This document shows positions 29,018 through 38,769 of a DNA stretch of 64,000 nt, piece by piece. The notes beneath the pieces were generated by a model. The model ran no database searches, was not told the DNA's origin, and was given only the letters and a program-made list of their open reading frames with translations. Position numbers and translations under genes: made by a program. How positions within the stretch are numbered: position 1 is the stretch's first letter; each line of letters begins with the position of its first letter. The stretch spans positions 4,049,501-4,113,500 of the forward strand of contig CP096134.1 in the NCBI GenBank assembly GCA_023242925.1, written 5' to 3'. The stretch comes from Hyphomonadaceae bacterium JAD_PAG50586_4 (lineage in GTDB: Bacteria > Pseudomonadota > Alphaproteobacteria > Caulobacterales > Aquidulcibacteraceae).

Positions 29018-30387
29018 ATGCGCGCACTTGGACTTGCCGCGTTCGCAGCGACATTCGCACTTGCGGGATCGGCCTGGGCGGCAAATCCCCTGCCCTTCGA
29101 TCCAGAGCTCGCGACCCACGCTTGGCTCGCGACCCTGGGGCCTGAAGCGACCGCGCGGTCCAATTCCTATTTCGAAGGCGGCTATCTCATCGACTTCGCC
29201 GGCACGGCGCTCTCGATCCTGATCGCAGGCGGCCTGCTTGCACTCGGCTGGGCACGCGGCGTACGTGAGTGGCTTGAGAAAACCGTGAAATGGTTTCCGC
29301 TGGTTGCGCTCGGCGTCGCGTTCGTTGTGAACCTGATCTCAACGATCGTGAGCTTCCCCTTCACCTATTATGTCGGCTTCGTGCGCGAGCATGAATACGG
29401 GCTCTCAACCCAAACTTTCGGCGATTGGTTCGGAGAGCAGATGATCGGCGCCGGCATCGGGCTTGTGATTGGCTCGATCTTCCTAGCCATCCTCTACATC
29501 ATCATTCGCGCCGCGCGGAACACGTGGTGGATTTGGGGCTCGGTCGTGTCGATCGTGTTCGCCGCACTCATGGTGATGGTGGCGCCGGTCTTCATTTCGC
29601 CGCTCTTCAATACCTACACGGAGATGGAGCAAGGCGAGCTGCGCGACAGTATCATCGCGATGGCACAAGCCAATGGCGTGCCCGCCGACAACGTCTATGT
29701 CTATGACCGCTCGCGACAAACCAACTCTATCAGCGCCAACGTCTCCGGCATGTTCGGCACAACCCGCATCTCGCTCGCCGACACTTTGATCGAGCGCGGC
29801 AGCCCCGAAGCCGTGCGCGCCGTGATGGGGCATGAGATCGGCCATTATGTGCTGGGCCATCTCTATTCGATTATGGCGATGATGATTGGCCTTATCGTGG
29901 TCACCTTCGCCGCCGTGCATTACGGCTTCCGCGCGCTTGCGAAGAATGAACGCTGGGGTATTCGCGATATTTCCGATCCTGCGGGCTTGCCGCTTTTCCT
30001 GCTGATCATCGCGCTCACCGGCATCATCACCACGCCGCTTCAACGCAACATCACGTATTTCCACGAGCAACAGGCCGATATGTTCGGCCTGAATGTCGCG
30101 CGCGAGCCGGATGGTTTCGCTGAAGCGGCCGTACTGCTTTCCGAGTATCGCAAAATGGAGCCGAGTGCGGTCGAGGAATGGTTCTTCTACGATCACCCGT
30201 CGGGCTGGAATCGCGTGCACAATTCGATGGTGTGGAAAGCGCACGAAATCCAAGCCGGCCGCTTGGCCCCTCCCCTGGCGGCCCGCCGGAAGGTTGGCGC
30301 CCAGATTTCGTGGTGCAAAGCGCGCGTCCTGAAAACGCACCACGCGCTACACCACCGGGACCGTCACCCGCCGCACCGTCAAATTGA
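29018..30387 (+). CDS. M48 family metallopeptidase, Ste24/CAAX-protease type (one apparent frameshift near the C-terminus)
   Basis: About 456 residues. A cleavable or anchoring N-terminal hydrophobic segment precedes several membrane helices (ISTIVSFPFTYYVGFVREHE, IGLVIGSIFLAILYIIIRAA). The zinc motif HEIGH (VMGHEIGHYVLGH) and the downstream glutamate region (YFHEQQADMFGLNVA) define a gluzincin of the Ste24 group, which also has the conserved FYDHPSGWNRVHNS. The frame continues past 30270 into antisense alkB sequence; one extra C in a CCCC run near 30272 instead gives PSPGGPPEGWRPDFVVQSAR and a stop at 30387. It then overlaps the convergent alkB by 41 bp. Likely membrane-protein quality control. 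Confidence 0.88.
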
Positions 30388-30976
30388 TCCGTCCACCCTT
30401 TGGGATCAGCCGCGACGTGCCGTTCATGATGCGATCGACGCCATGATACGCACGTCGCGCCGCACCCGCGAGCATGCACACGTCGCCCGACGCCAAGCGC
30501 ACGCTGAGCGTTGGGTCAGAACGCAACGAGCCGCCGATGCGAAACAGCGCCGTGTCGCCAAGCGAAATAGAAAGCACCGGCGCGTCCCAGGCCTCTTCAT
30601 CGCTATCGACGTGCAGCCCCATGCGCGCGTCGCCCTCGTAATAATTCACGAGGCACGCTTCGGGCGGCGCGGCGTACGCGGCATACGTTTCCCAAAGCTC
30701 CAGCACCTTCTCCGGCATGTCGGGCCAAGGCTTGCCCGTCTCAGGGTGCGTGCCTTGGTAGCGATAGCCCTGCTCTTTGTCGGTCACCCAGCCGAGCGAC
30801 CCCAAATTGGTCATCCGCACCCGCATCGGCAGACCCGATTTCGGCATGCGCGGAATGTAGAGCGGCCCCGCCCGAAAGCGCTGAAACACCGCGTCGCGCA
30901 GCGCTTCCTGCTCGGCCCGATCCAACAGGCTGGGCCAGAGGCGAAAACCATCAAGGTCGGAGGCGGGACGGGTCAT
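30347..30976 (-). CDS. alkB: AlkB-type 2-oxoglutarate/Fe(II) DNA dealkylase
   Basis: 209 residues. AlkB oxidatively demethylates 1-methyladenine and 3-methylcytosine in DNA. The iron triad is H-x-D in MGLHVDSDEEAWD and a distal histidine in AYHGVDRI; the 2-oxoglutarate arginines lie in RINLTVRR. The substrate-lid region is represented by PMRVRMTNLGSLGW and YRYQGTHPETGKPW. Length matches the E. coli enzyme. Divergent from dnaK across a 307-bp spacer and convergent with the protease gene. The family assignment is firm; substrate range is inferred. Confidence 0.92.
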   Translation of the reverse strand: MTRPASDLDGFRLWPSLLDRAEQEALRDAVFQRFRAGPLYIPRMPKSGLPMRVRMTNLGSLGWVTDKEQGYRYQGTHPETGKPWPDMPEKVLELWETYAAYAAPPEACLVNYYEGDARMGLHVDSDEEAWDAPVLSISLGDTALFRIGGSLRSDPTLSVRLASGDVCMLAGAARRAYHGVDRIMNGTSRLIPKGGRINLTVRRVTVPVV

Positions 30977-31112
30977 ACTGTATACCGGGGCTCCTGCCCC
31001 TATCTAGGTATTCGGTTTCTTTTTTGTTCCCCTCAAATCTTGAGCAGGATCAATCGCCGAGGCGCTTAGCCCTATTTCCCTGCGGCGAATGCGGATAGTG
31101 GCTCGCGAAACT

Positions 31113-31141
31113 CTTGCACCATGTGGGCGATACACCACATG
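31113..31141 (+). promoter_or_regulatory. Dyad and possible heat-shock promoter elements upstream of dnaK
   Basis: In the 307-bp alkB-dnaK spacer, CATGTGG (31120-31126) and CCACATG (31135-31141) form a perfect 7-bp inverted repeat with an 8-bp spacer. CTTG at 31113 directly before it, and another CTTGA at 31166, could be the -35 part of a sigma-32 promoter, but no convincing -10 partner is seen. It is not a CIRCE element. A GGGGCTCCTGCCCC hairpin near 30985 lies on the alkB side. Confidence 0.4.
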
Positions 31142-31283
31142 AACCGGGAAACGAACGACCTAAAGCTTGAGGGGGCGATGGGTCGGTCAACCGGAACTGA
31201 GAAGACACAGGACGCGCGCTTCGGGGACGCCTATTTGGGTCCGTGAAACGAAGCCACGCTGCTGAAAGGAATGAGGAAGAGAG

Positions 31284-33189
31284 ATGGGTAAAGTAATCGG
31301 GATCGACTTGGGCACGACGAACTCGTGCGTGGCCGTTATGGAAGGCTCCACGCCCAAGGTGATCGTGAACGCTGAAGGCGCCAACACCACGCCGTCCGTG
31401 GTCGCCTTTGCGGAAAATGGCGAGCGTTTGATCGGCATTCAGGCCGCGCGCCAAGCCATCACCAACCCGACCCACACCTATTACGCCGTGAAGCGCCTGA
31501 TCGGCCGCTCCTACGACGACCCGATCTCCAAGAAGGACGCTGAGCTCGTCCCGTACAAGATCGTCAAGGGCCCGAACGGCGACGCCTGGATCGAAGGCCG
31601 CGACAAGCAATACGCGCCGTCTGAAATCTCCGCATTCGTGCTGCAAAAGATGAAGCAGACGGCCGAAGATTATCTCGGTGAGCCGGTGACGCAGGCCGTC
31701 ATCACGGTTCCCGCCTATTTCAACGACGCGCAACGCCAAGCCACGAAAGACGCCGGCCGCATCGCCGGTCTCGAAGTGCTGCGCATCATCAACGAGCCGA
31801 CGGCGGCCGCCCTCGCCTACGGCTTGGACAAGACCTCTGAATCCAAAACCATCGCCGTTTACGACCTCGGCGGCGGAACATTCGACGTCTCGATCCTCGA
31901 GATTGGCGACGGCGTGTTCGAAGTGCGCTCCACCAATGGCGACACGTTCCTCGGCGGTGAAGATTTCGACATCCGCATCCTGAATTACCTGGCCGACGAG
32001 TTCAAAAAGCAGAACGGCGTCGATCTCCGCCAAGACAAGCTCGCGCTGCAACGCCTCAAGGAAGTGGCCGAGCAAGCGAAGAAAGAGCTGTCGAGCCGCA
32101 CCGAGTTCGACGTCTCCGTGCCGTTCATCAGCATGGATTCTGAACCGCAATCCGCTCCACCTCAACATGAAGATCACGCGCGCCAAGTATGAAAGCTTGG
32201 TCGAAGACCTGGTGCAGCGCACGCTTGGCCCCTGCAAGGCCGCGCTGAAAGATGCTGGCCTCTCCGCGGCCGACATCAAGGAAGTCGTGCTTGTCGGCGG
32301 CATGACGCGCATGCCGAAGATCCAGCAGATCGTGAAGGAATTCTTCGGCCGAGAACCGCACAAGGGGGTCAACCCTGATGAAGTCGTGGCCGTGGGCGCC
32401 GCGATCCAGGCCGGCGTGCTGCAAGGCGACGTGAAGAACGTCGTGCTGCTCGACGTGACCCCGCTCTCGCTCGGCATCGAAACGCTCGGCGGCGTGTTCA
32501 CGCGCCTGATCGAACGCAACACCACGATCCCGACCAAGAAGAGCCAAATCTTCTCGACCGCTGAAGACAATCAGCAGGCCGTGACCATCCGCGTGTTCCA
32601 AGGCGAACGCGAAATGGCGGCGGACAACCGCGCGCTCGGCCAGTTCGACCTCGTCGGCATCGCCCCTGCCCCGCGCGGCCTGCCGCAAGTCGAAGTTACG
32701 TTCGACATCGACGCCAACGGCATCGTCTCGGTCAGCGCCAAGGATAAGGCGACCAACAAAGAGCAAAGCATGCGCGTGCAGCCCTCGGGCGGCCTGAACG
32801 AGACCGACATTCAGCGCATGGTGAAGGAAGCCGAAGAACACGCCGGCGAAGACAAGTCGCGCCGTGAACTCGCGGAAGCGAAGAACCAAGGCGAAGCCCT
32901 GGTCCACGCCACCGAAAAGCAGCTCCAAGAAAACGGCGACAAAGTTCCGGCCGGCGACAAGACCGCGATCGAGAACGCTATCGCTGCGCTCAAGACCTCG
33001 CTCGAAAGCGAAAACACCTCCGACATCGCCGCCAAGACGCAAGCCTTGGTGCAAGCGTCGATGAAGATCGGCGAAGCCATCTATGGCGGCGCCGGCCCTG
33101 GCGGCGACGAAGGCCCAAGCGGCGGCCAAAACGAAGACGGCGTTGTCGACGCCGACTTCGAAGAAGTCGACGGCAAGAAGAACTCGTAA
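31284..33189 (+). CDS. dnaK: Molecular chaperone DnaK (Hsp70) (one apparent frameshift)
   Basis: About 635 residues. The ATPase domain starts MGKVIGIDLGTTNSCVAVME and shows the Hsp70 signatures IAVYDLGGGTFDVSIL and VVLVGGMTRMPKIQ; the substrate domain has LLDVTPLSLGIETLGGV and a C-terminal lid ending GGDEGPSGGQNEDGVVDADF. Translation breaks near 32147 between ISMDSEP and LHLNMKITRAKYE, shifting by +1 (two bases missing or one extra). Because DnaK is central to growth, an assembly error is likelier than a pseudogene. A good ribosome-binding site (gaggaagag) precedes the ATG. dnaJ follows after 41 bp. Confidence 0.97.
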
Positions 33190-33230
33190 GGGTCGGGGCC
33201 GAACATGATCGTGCGTGCAGGTAAATTCGT

Positions 33231-34388
33231 ATGACCGCCGCTACTCGCGATTATTACGAAATCCTCGGCGTTGCGCGGGATGCGGACGCGGCGACCATTA
33301 AGTCCGCGTTCCGCAAGCTCGCGATGAAATTGCACCCGGACCAAAATCCGGGCTGCAAGGTCTCCGAGGACAAGTTCAAGGAAATCGGCGAGGCGTATTC
33401 TGTCCTCTCCGATCCAGAGAAGCGTGCGCAATACGATCGTTTCGGCAAAACCTTCGACGGCGGCGGCCCAGGCGGTCCCGGCAGCGCGGGCTTCAACGAC
33501 TTCTCCGACATCTTCAACGAGATCTTCGGCGGCGGCTTCGAAGATATGTTCGCGCGCGGCGGCGGCGCACGTGGCCCGCGCAACGGCCCCGAGCGCGGCG
33601 CCGATCTGCGCTACGACGTCGAGATCACGCTCGAACAAGCCTTCAAAGGCATGGAGCGCGAAATCGTCGTGCCGCGCGCGCACGCATGCGAACCCTGCGC
33701 CGGCACCGGCTCCGAAGGCAAAGCCCCGCTGGAGACCTGCCGCACCTGCAACGGCGCCGGCCAAGTGCGCGCCAGCCAAGGCATGTTCCGGATCGTGCGC
33801 ACCTGCCCCGCCTGCCACGGCCGTGGCCAATCGATCAAAACACCGTGCAAATCCTGCGGCGGCCGCGGCCTCACGCAGAAAGAGCGGACGCTCTCGGTCA
33901 AAATCCCCGCGGGCGTCGAAGACGGCACGCGCATCCGTCTCTCTGGCGAAGGCGATTCAGGTCTGCGCAACGGCCCGCCGGGCGATCTTTATCTCTTCCT
34001 CTCGGTGAAGCCGCATTCACTGTTCGAGCGCGACGGCGCCGATCTCTATTGCCGCGCGCCCGCGCCGATGTGCAAAGCCGCCCTCGGCGGCGAGATGGAA
34101 ATTCCCACCATCGAAGGCGAACGCGCCAAGATCACCATTCCCGCCGGCGCCCAAACCGGCCGCCGCTTCCGCCTCAAAGGCAAAGGCATGACGCATCTGC
34201 GCTCGAAGGAGCGCGGTGATCTGCATGTCGAGTTGCTGGTGGAAACGCCGGTGAATCTGAGCGCCAAGCAACGCAAGCTGCTCGAAGAATTCGCGAAGGA
34301 TTGCGGCGAAGAAGCCCACCCCCAAACCCAAGGCTTCTTCGACACCGTCAAAAAATTCTTCGACAACGGCGACCCGTTGGTGCGTTAG
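33231..34388 (+). CDS. dnaJ: Chaperone protein DnaJ (Hsp40)
   Basis: 385 residues, intact. J domain with HPD (LAMKLHPDQNP), a glycine/phenylalanine-rich linker (residues about 75-115), a zinc-binding region with four CxxCxGxG repeats (CEPCAGTG, CRTCNGAG, CPACHGRG, CKSCGGRG), and the C-terminal substrate-binding domain. It stimulates DnaK ATPase and delivers clients. The J domain reads DQNPGCKVSEDKFKEIGEAY, typical of alphaproteobacteria. Downstream of dnaK in the same operon; grpE is encoded separately with hrcA. Confidence 0.97.
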   Translation: MTAATRDYYEILGVARDADAATIKSAFRKLAMKLHPDQNPGCKVSEDKFKEIGEAYSVLSDPEKRAQYDRFGKTFDGGGPGGPGSAGFNDFSDIFNEIFGGGFEDMFARGGGARGPRNGPERGADLRYDVEITLEQAFKGMEREIVVPRAHACEPCAGTGSEGKAPLETCRTCNGAGQVRASQGMFRIVRTCPACHGRGQSIKTPCKSCGGRGLTQKERTLSVKIPAGVEDGTRIRLSGEGDSGLRNGPPGDLYLFLSVKPHSLFERDGADLYCRAPAPMCKAALGGEMEIPTIEGERAKITIPAGAQTGRRFRLKGKGMTHLRSKERGDLHVELLVETPVNLSAKQRKLLEEFAKDCGEEAHPQTQGFFDTVKKFFDNGDPLVR

Positions 34389-34428
34389 GGCAAGGGTCCA
34401 GTTTTCGCCGTGAGCAGACAGTCGCGGC

Positions 34429-34645
34429 TTACCTGTCCCCGCGAGCGATGCGGTCAAGGACCCGCTCTCTCCTCTTCCGCTCCGCCCTGAACCGAAGAGT
34501 GCCCCACACAGCCAACATCAGCCAAAATGCCCACGGCAAGAGCATCGGCGCTTTTCCGAGCGCGGCTAGCAGACCCGTCGATGCAAAGCCGACTAACGCG
34601 CCGAGCGATCGCGCGATGCAGGCTCAGGCGCTTCGCGCGCATCAT
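34429..34645 (-). CDS. Possible small membrane protein (frame broken)
   Basis: In the 579-bp gap after dnaJ the minus strand can encode about 72 residues if one frame change near 34585 is allowed. The start region MMRAKRLSLHRAIAR is basic. It is followed by LVGFASTGLLAALG and MLLPWAFWLMLAVWGTLRF (two hydrophobic segments), and a charged tail RAERKRRERVLDRIARGDR. This positive-inside, two-helix pattern is hard to get by chance, but no family is recognised and the frame is not continuous. The rest of the gap (34646-34967) shows nothing coding that I can support. Confidence 0.35.
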
Positions 34646-34967
34646 TCGGCCGCGTAACGCCGCGCGCGCCGAGGCCCGCTATTAACAGCGGGAGGACGCG
34701 CCGGGATCATTGCGAACTCAATGACCCGCACGCCGTCGGAGATCCGTCTCTCTGGTGTGAAAGAACGCCTGCAGCGGAGCCGAGGCAAATCAGATCACGA
34801 GGCGCGATGAAACCGCGTTTTGGCGCTGCGCAAGCGGCGCACAATCTGACGCGATTTCACAGCGTCCCGGCTCTCCTTCGGGTGCCCCGACCTTCGGCGT
34901 CCGCGCCCACAAGGATGACGCACGCCCTGGCCTTGCCGGTTCGATGTCCACGGTCCATGAGGGAGAC

Positions 34968-35773
34968 ATGACGCTTTCTATCGCTATCGCTGGCGCCGCA
35001 GGCCGCATGGGCCGCGCTTTGATCCGCGCCGCCTGCGCCGATGCACGTTTCAGTGTCGCCGGCGGCACCGAACGCAGCGAGGGCCAATTCCTCGGCGCCG
35101 ATTTGGGCGCGCTTGCCGGCATCTCGCCGCTCTTCATGATGACGACGGAGGTCGCCGATCACGCCGCTGAAAACGCGCAGGTCTGGATCGATTTCACCAC
35201 GCCAGCCGCCACGCTCGACGCCTTAGCCGCGTTGAAGAACACCTCAACGCGCGCCGCCGTCGTCGGCACCACAGGCTTCACGCCGACCGAAGAAGCGCAG
35301 CTCGTTGAACATTCCAAGCGCATCGCCATCGTGCGCTCCGGCAATTTCAGCCTGGGCGTGAATTTGCTCGCCGCCCTCGTCGAACAAGCCGCACAGAAGC
35401 TCGGGCCCGGCTGGGACATCGAAATCACCGAGGCGCATCATCGCCGCAAGATCGACGCCCCTCCGGCACCGCCCTCCTCCTCGGCGAAGCCGCCGCGAAA
35501 GGACGTAATTCGCCACTGAGCGAGCTCCGCCTCGCGCCGTATGACGGGGTCACCGGCGAACGCCCCGAAGGGCAGATCGGATTCTCTGTCATTCGCGGCG
35601 GCGGCATTGTCGGCGAGCATGACGTGCGCTTCATTGCCGAGCGCGAAATCGTCACGCTCTCACATCATGCGATGGATCGCGCCGTGTTCGCCGATGGCGC
35701 ACTCGCCGCCGCACTCTGGGTCGCGGATAAGCCGCCGGGGCTGTATTCAATGCGCGACGTGCTCGGGCTCTAA
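34968..35773 (+). CDS. dapB: 4-hydroxy-tetrahydrodipicolinate reductase DapB (one apparent frameshift)
   Basis: About 268 residues. Lysine/diaminopimelate pathway enzyme reducing HTPA with NAD(P)H. Nucleotide-binding motif IAIAGAAGRMGRALIRA, then WIDFTTPAA, VVGTTGF, SGNFSLGVNLL and the DapB signature EAHHRRKIDAPSGTAL. In the signature the frame breaks: one C is missing in a CCCC run near 35458; restoring it gives PSGTALLLGEAAAKGRN and the C-terminal half ending at 35773. The ATG at 34968 follows gagggagac, a good ribosome-binding site. The nth GTG start directly abuts the stop. Confidence 0.95.
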
Positions 35774-36472
35774 GTGGCCAAGCACCTCACCAAAGCCAAA
35801 GCTGAAGAGCTCTATGCGCGCCTCGCCGACGTGCGCCCCGATCCGCGCACAGAGCTGGAATACACCAATCCCTACACGCTGCTCGTTGCCGTGGTGCTTT
35901 CCGCGCAAGCCACGGATAAAGGCGTCAACCGCGCCACCGCGCCGATGTTCAAGATCGCCGATACCCCGGCCAAAATTCTGAAGCTCGGCGAAGACGGCGT
36001 CGCCAATCACATCAAAACCATCGGCCTCTGGCGCAACAAAGCCAAAAACGTCATCGCGCTCTCGCAAGCCTTGATCGATCAGCACAATGGCGAGGTGCCG
36101 CACGATCGCGAAGCGCTGGAAGCGCTACCCGGCGTCGGCCGCAAAACCGCGAACGTGGTGCTTATGGAAATCTTCGGCGAAGGCACGATCGCCGTCGATA
36201 CGCACGTCTTTCGCGTCGGCAACCGCACCGGCTTGAGCGACGGGAAAACGCCAAACGAAGTCGAAGCGCAATTGATGCGTATCACGCCGCAAAAGTATCT
36301 GCACGGCGCGCACCACTGGCTTATTCTGCACGGGCGCTACACCTGCATCGCGCGCAAACCCGAATGCCCACGCTGCGTCATCGCCGATCTTTGTCTTTAT
36401 CAGGACAAGACCCGCGCAATCGCATCGACGAAAAAGCCCGCCCCCTCCGGGGCGAAATCCAAGAAGAGATAA
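35774..36472 (+). CDS. nth: Endonuclease III (Nth), base-excision repair glycosylase/AP lyase
   Basis: 232 residues, starting at GTG immediately after the dapB stop. It removes oxidised pyrimidines. The helix-hairpin-helix ALPGVGRKTANVVL with catalytic lysine (VGRKTAN), the catalytic aspartate in AVDTHVFRVGNRTGL, and the 4Fe-4S ligands C-x6-C-x2-C-x5-C (CIARKPECPRCVIADLC) are all present. A lysine-rich tail of about 18 residues extends beyond the cluster. The 3' end overlaps the convergent ATP-grasp gene by 73 bp. Confidence 0.95.
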   Translation: MAKHLTKAKAEELYARLADVRPDPRTELEYTNPYTLLVAVVLSAQATDKGVNRATAPMFKIADTPAKILKLGEDGVANHIKTIGLWRNKAKNVIALSQALIDQHNGEVPHDREALEALPGVGRKTANVVLMEIFGEGTIAVDTHVFRVGNRTGLSDGKTPNEVEAQLMRITPQKYLHGAHHWLILHGRYTCIARKPECPRCVIADLCLYQDKTRAIASTKKPAPSGAKSKKR

Positions 36473-37281
36473 GGCTCGATCGCCTCGATCTCGATCACGC
36501 GCCACTTGCCGTCATCGCCGAGCACCAGGTCGATGCGCACATAGAGGAGATCTTTCGGCGTATGCGCCCGCGCCGATTCCGCCGCTTCCATCGCCCCAGC
36601 GGGCGCAGCTTCGGCAAGAAACGCAGTCTTGCCGGGAATGTTCGCCAGCCAATCGCCGGCGTGCGGCACCTTACGGATCGCATGGGAGAACTTGGCCCCA
36701 AACCAGAACAGCGACCGCTCCCCTTCTGTTTCGATCGAGCGCAGATATGGCTGCACCATCGCTTCCGCGTGCGGCGCATCGATCAGGTCCGCTTCGCTCC
36801 ACGCATTGCGCTTCAAGCGAATGGTCCGCACCGAGCCCGCGCCGATCTGCGGTTTGATCACGACTTCCACCGCATCCAGCGCATCAAACGCCTGCGCTAC
36901 GGAGCGGCCATCAACCTTGTCGAGCCAAACGGTTTCAATTGCAGCAGCGCCAAGTTCACGGAGGTAAGTTTTCCGCGCATTCCACCGCACAACCGCCGGC
37001 GAATTAAACACACGCAGCCCCGCGCGCTCATGCGCTTCGATCGCCGACATGAATTCATCCGCACGGCCGGTATAATCCCAGCAGGTGCGAATGATCGCCG
37101 CGTCGTACCCACGCTTCGGCAGTGCAGGATCGTCCCAATATTCGATGACAAACTCGATGCCGCGCTTCTTGCCTTCAGCGACGATGAGTTCGTGGCTGAT
37201 CAATTCCGCTTCCGGCAATTGCCCCGGCCCCATCGGCGTGCCGCGATAGGAGCGTCCGTTGAGGTACGCGACCTTCGCCAT
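36400..37281 (-). CDS. ATP-grasp domain protein
   Basis: 293 residues from ATG 37281. The N-terminal domain contains AAIIRTCWDYTGRADEFM; the central part has VVIKPQIGAGSVRT, an ATP-grasp lysine/glycine loop, and the C-terminal part LYVRIDLVLGDDGKWRVIEI ending in EIEAIEPYLFLDFAP, the acidic metal-binding strand (D...E-x-E-x-x-E). It resembles RimK/glutathione-synthetase-like ligases that join a carboxylate to an amine or thiol, but the substrates are unknown. The start shares a base with the upstream lipoprotein stop (TGATG), so the two are coupled. The 3' end lies over nth by 73 bp. Confidence 0.8.
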   Translation of the reverse strand: MAKVAYLNGRSYRGTPMGPGQLPEAELISHELIVAEGKKRGIEFVIEYWDDPALPKRGYDAAIIRTCWDYTGRADEFMSAIEAHERAGLRVFNSPAVVRWNARKTYLRELGAAAIETVWLDKVDGRSVAQAFDALDAVEVVIKPQIGAGSVRTIRLKRNAWSEADLIDAPHAEAMVQPYLRSIETEGERSLFWFGAKFSHAIRKVPHAGDWLANIPGKTAFLAEAAPAGAMEAAESARAHTPKDLLYVRIDLVLGDDGKWRVIEIEAIEPYLFLDFAPEGAGFFVDAIARVLS

Positions 37282-37676
37282 CACGACCGCCGGCGTGCGT
37301 CAGCCTCGCTGGCGCATTGATCCAAACTGGGCGCCGCTTCGCCCGAACGCCGCGCGCTCGGGTGCGATTGCGCCAGGCGCATCGCACTGCGCGCATCCGC
37401 GGCGAACAGAAGGAGGAGCGCGCAATTGTTGAAGCGATACGTCAGAGCCGCACCCGCGCCATCCTGACGCTCGATGTCGGCGGGGCCAAAGGCGCGCACG
37501 ATCTCGGCCTGCGTCGGCGCGTCAGCGCGGCCTGCAGAATTGAGCATTTGCGCCAGCCGCGATGTTGCCGGCGCCGCAGGTGCAGCCGGGCCGCTTGGTT
37601 GCGGGGCCGAACCGGGCGGTGCGGTGGCGCACGCCGCCAGAAACATCAAAGCGATAAGCGAAGCAGCAATTCTCAT
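37281..37676 (-). CDS. Small lipoprotein
   Basis: 131 residues. The signal peptide MRIAASLIALMFLAAC ends in a lipobox (FLAAC), followed by a proline/alanine linker and a domain with ADIERQDGAGAALTYRFNNC and LLLLFAADARSAM. Two later cysteines (NNC, DQC) could form a disulfide in the periplasm. It is translationally coupled to the ATP-grasp gene. I do not recognise a characterised family. Confidence 0.7.
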   Translation of the reverse strand: MRIAASLIALMFLAACATAPPGSAPQPSGPAAPAAPATSRLAQMLNSAGRADAPTQAEIVRAFGPADIERQDGAGAALTYRFNNCALLLLFAADARSAMRLAQSHPSARRSGEAAPSLDQCASEADARRRS

Positions 37677-37770
37677 AGGGCGCGAACATGCCCTGCAAGC
37701 TCGCCTGCCGCAATGCTGGACAGCGCCCGGCGCGCAGGCTTAAAGGCCCTAACCCTCAAAGGATTTTTGA

Positions 37771-38769
37771 ATGTCCAGCTCGACCTATGACGTCGTCGCC
37801 GTCGGCAATGCGATCATCGACGTGATCGCCCAGGTTTCCGATGCGTTCCTGGCTGAGGAGAACATCGCCAAAGACGCCATGAGCCTGATCGACGAAGCGC
37901 GCGCCGACCATCTCACCGCGCGTTTCACAAATGCGACGGTCGCGGCCGGCGGCTCGGCGGCGAACACGGTGACGGGCATTTCGAGCTTTGGCGGCAAGAC
38001 CGGCTATATCGGCAAGGTCGCCGACGACGAACTCGGCGCCCAATTCATCAAAGAATTTCGCGCCGGCGGCGTGGCATTCGACACCCCGGCCCGCCCGGGC
38101 ACACCGGCCACAGCCCGCTCGCTCATTGCCGTGACGCCAGACGGCCACCGTTCGATGAACACCTATCTCGGCGCCTCAACCCTGCTCAACGCTGACGACA
38201 TCGACGCCGGGCTCATCACGGCCGGCAAGATCCTCTTCCTTGAGGGCTACCTTTTCGACCGCGACGAAGCAAAGGCAGCTTTCGTGCGCGCGGCCGAGAT
38301 CGCGAAATCGGCGCAGCGCCAAGTCGCGCTCACGCTCTCAGACAAATTCTGCGTTGATCGCCACCGCGACAGCTTCCGACATCTCGTCGCCGGCCACGTC
38401 GATATTCTGTTCGCAAACGAGTCCGAGATCCTCTCGCTCTATGAGTGCGAAGATCTTGGCGCCGCGATCGAAGCGGCGCGCAAGGACTGTCCCGTTGTTG
38501 CAGTCACGCGCTCGTCCACCGGTTCGCTGATTGTAACGAACAAAGACACGATCGACGTGAAGGCGTTTCCCGTCGCCGATGTCGTCGACACCACAGGCGC
38601 CGGCGATCAATATGCCGCGGGCTTCCTGTTCGGCTACGCGCACCAACGCCCGCTGCCCGAATGCGGCGCCCTCGCCTCGCTGGCGGCGGCAGAAGTGATT
38701 TCGCACATGGGCCCGCGCCCGGAGCAGAACCTCCGCGCGCTCGCGCTGAAGAGCGGCCTGCGTGTCTAA
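37771..38769 (+). CDS. Adenosine kinase-type PfkB carbohydrate kinase
   Basis: 332 residues, intact. The PfkB fold shows VVAVGNAIIDVIAQV at the N-terminus, AAGGSAANTVTGISSFGG (substrate-binding GG), and the C-terminal ATP/anion-hole signature DVVDTTGAGDQYAAGFLFGY with catalytic aspartate. The sequence is closest to bacterial adenosine kinases, which phosphorylate adenosine to AMP. Ribose or other nucleoside specificity cannot be excluded. A small spacer upstream holds no other gene. Convergent with hslU, 4-bp overlap. Confidence 0.9.
   Translation: MSSSTYDVVAVGNAIIDVIAQVSDAFLAEENIAKDAMSLIDEARADHLTARFTNATVAAGGSAANTVTGISSFGGKTGYIGKVADDELGAQFIKEFRAGGVAFDTPARPGTPATARSLIAVTPDGHRSMNTYLGASTLLNADDIDAGLITAGKILFLEGYLFDRDEAKAAFVRAAEIAKSAQRQVALTLSDKFCVDRHRDSFRHLVAGHVDILFANESEILSLYECEDLGAAIEAARKDCPVVAVTRSSTGSLIVTNKDTIDVKAFPVADVVDTTGAGDQYAAGFLFGYAHQRPLPECGALASLAAAEVISHMGPRPEQNLRALALKSGLRV

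Noticed and set aside
28886..31069. Apparent 727-residue fusion of the M48 protease with downstream sequence
   Set aside because: After about residue 420 the frame is antisense to alkB; one base restored near 30272 gives a natural end at 30387.
31284..33189. Programmed frameshift in dnaK
   Set aside because: No slippery heptamer at the break, and similar breaks occur in about twenty other genes; an assembly indel is simpler.
36364..37320. 318-codon plus-strand frame opposite the ATP-grasp gene
   Set aside because: Arg/Phe-rich translation without motifs; the minus strand has the ATP-grasp signature and an upstream coupled lipoprotein gene.
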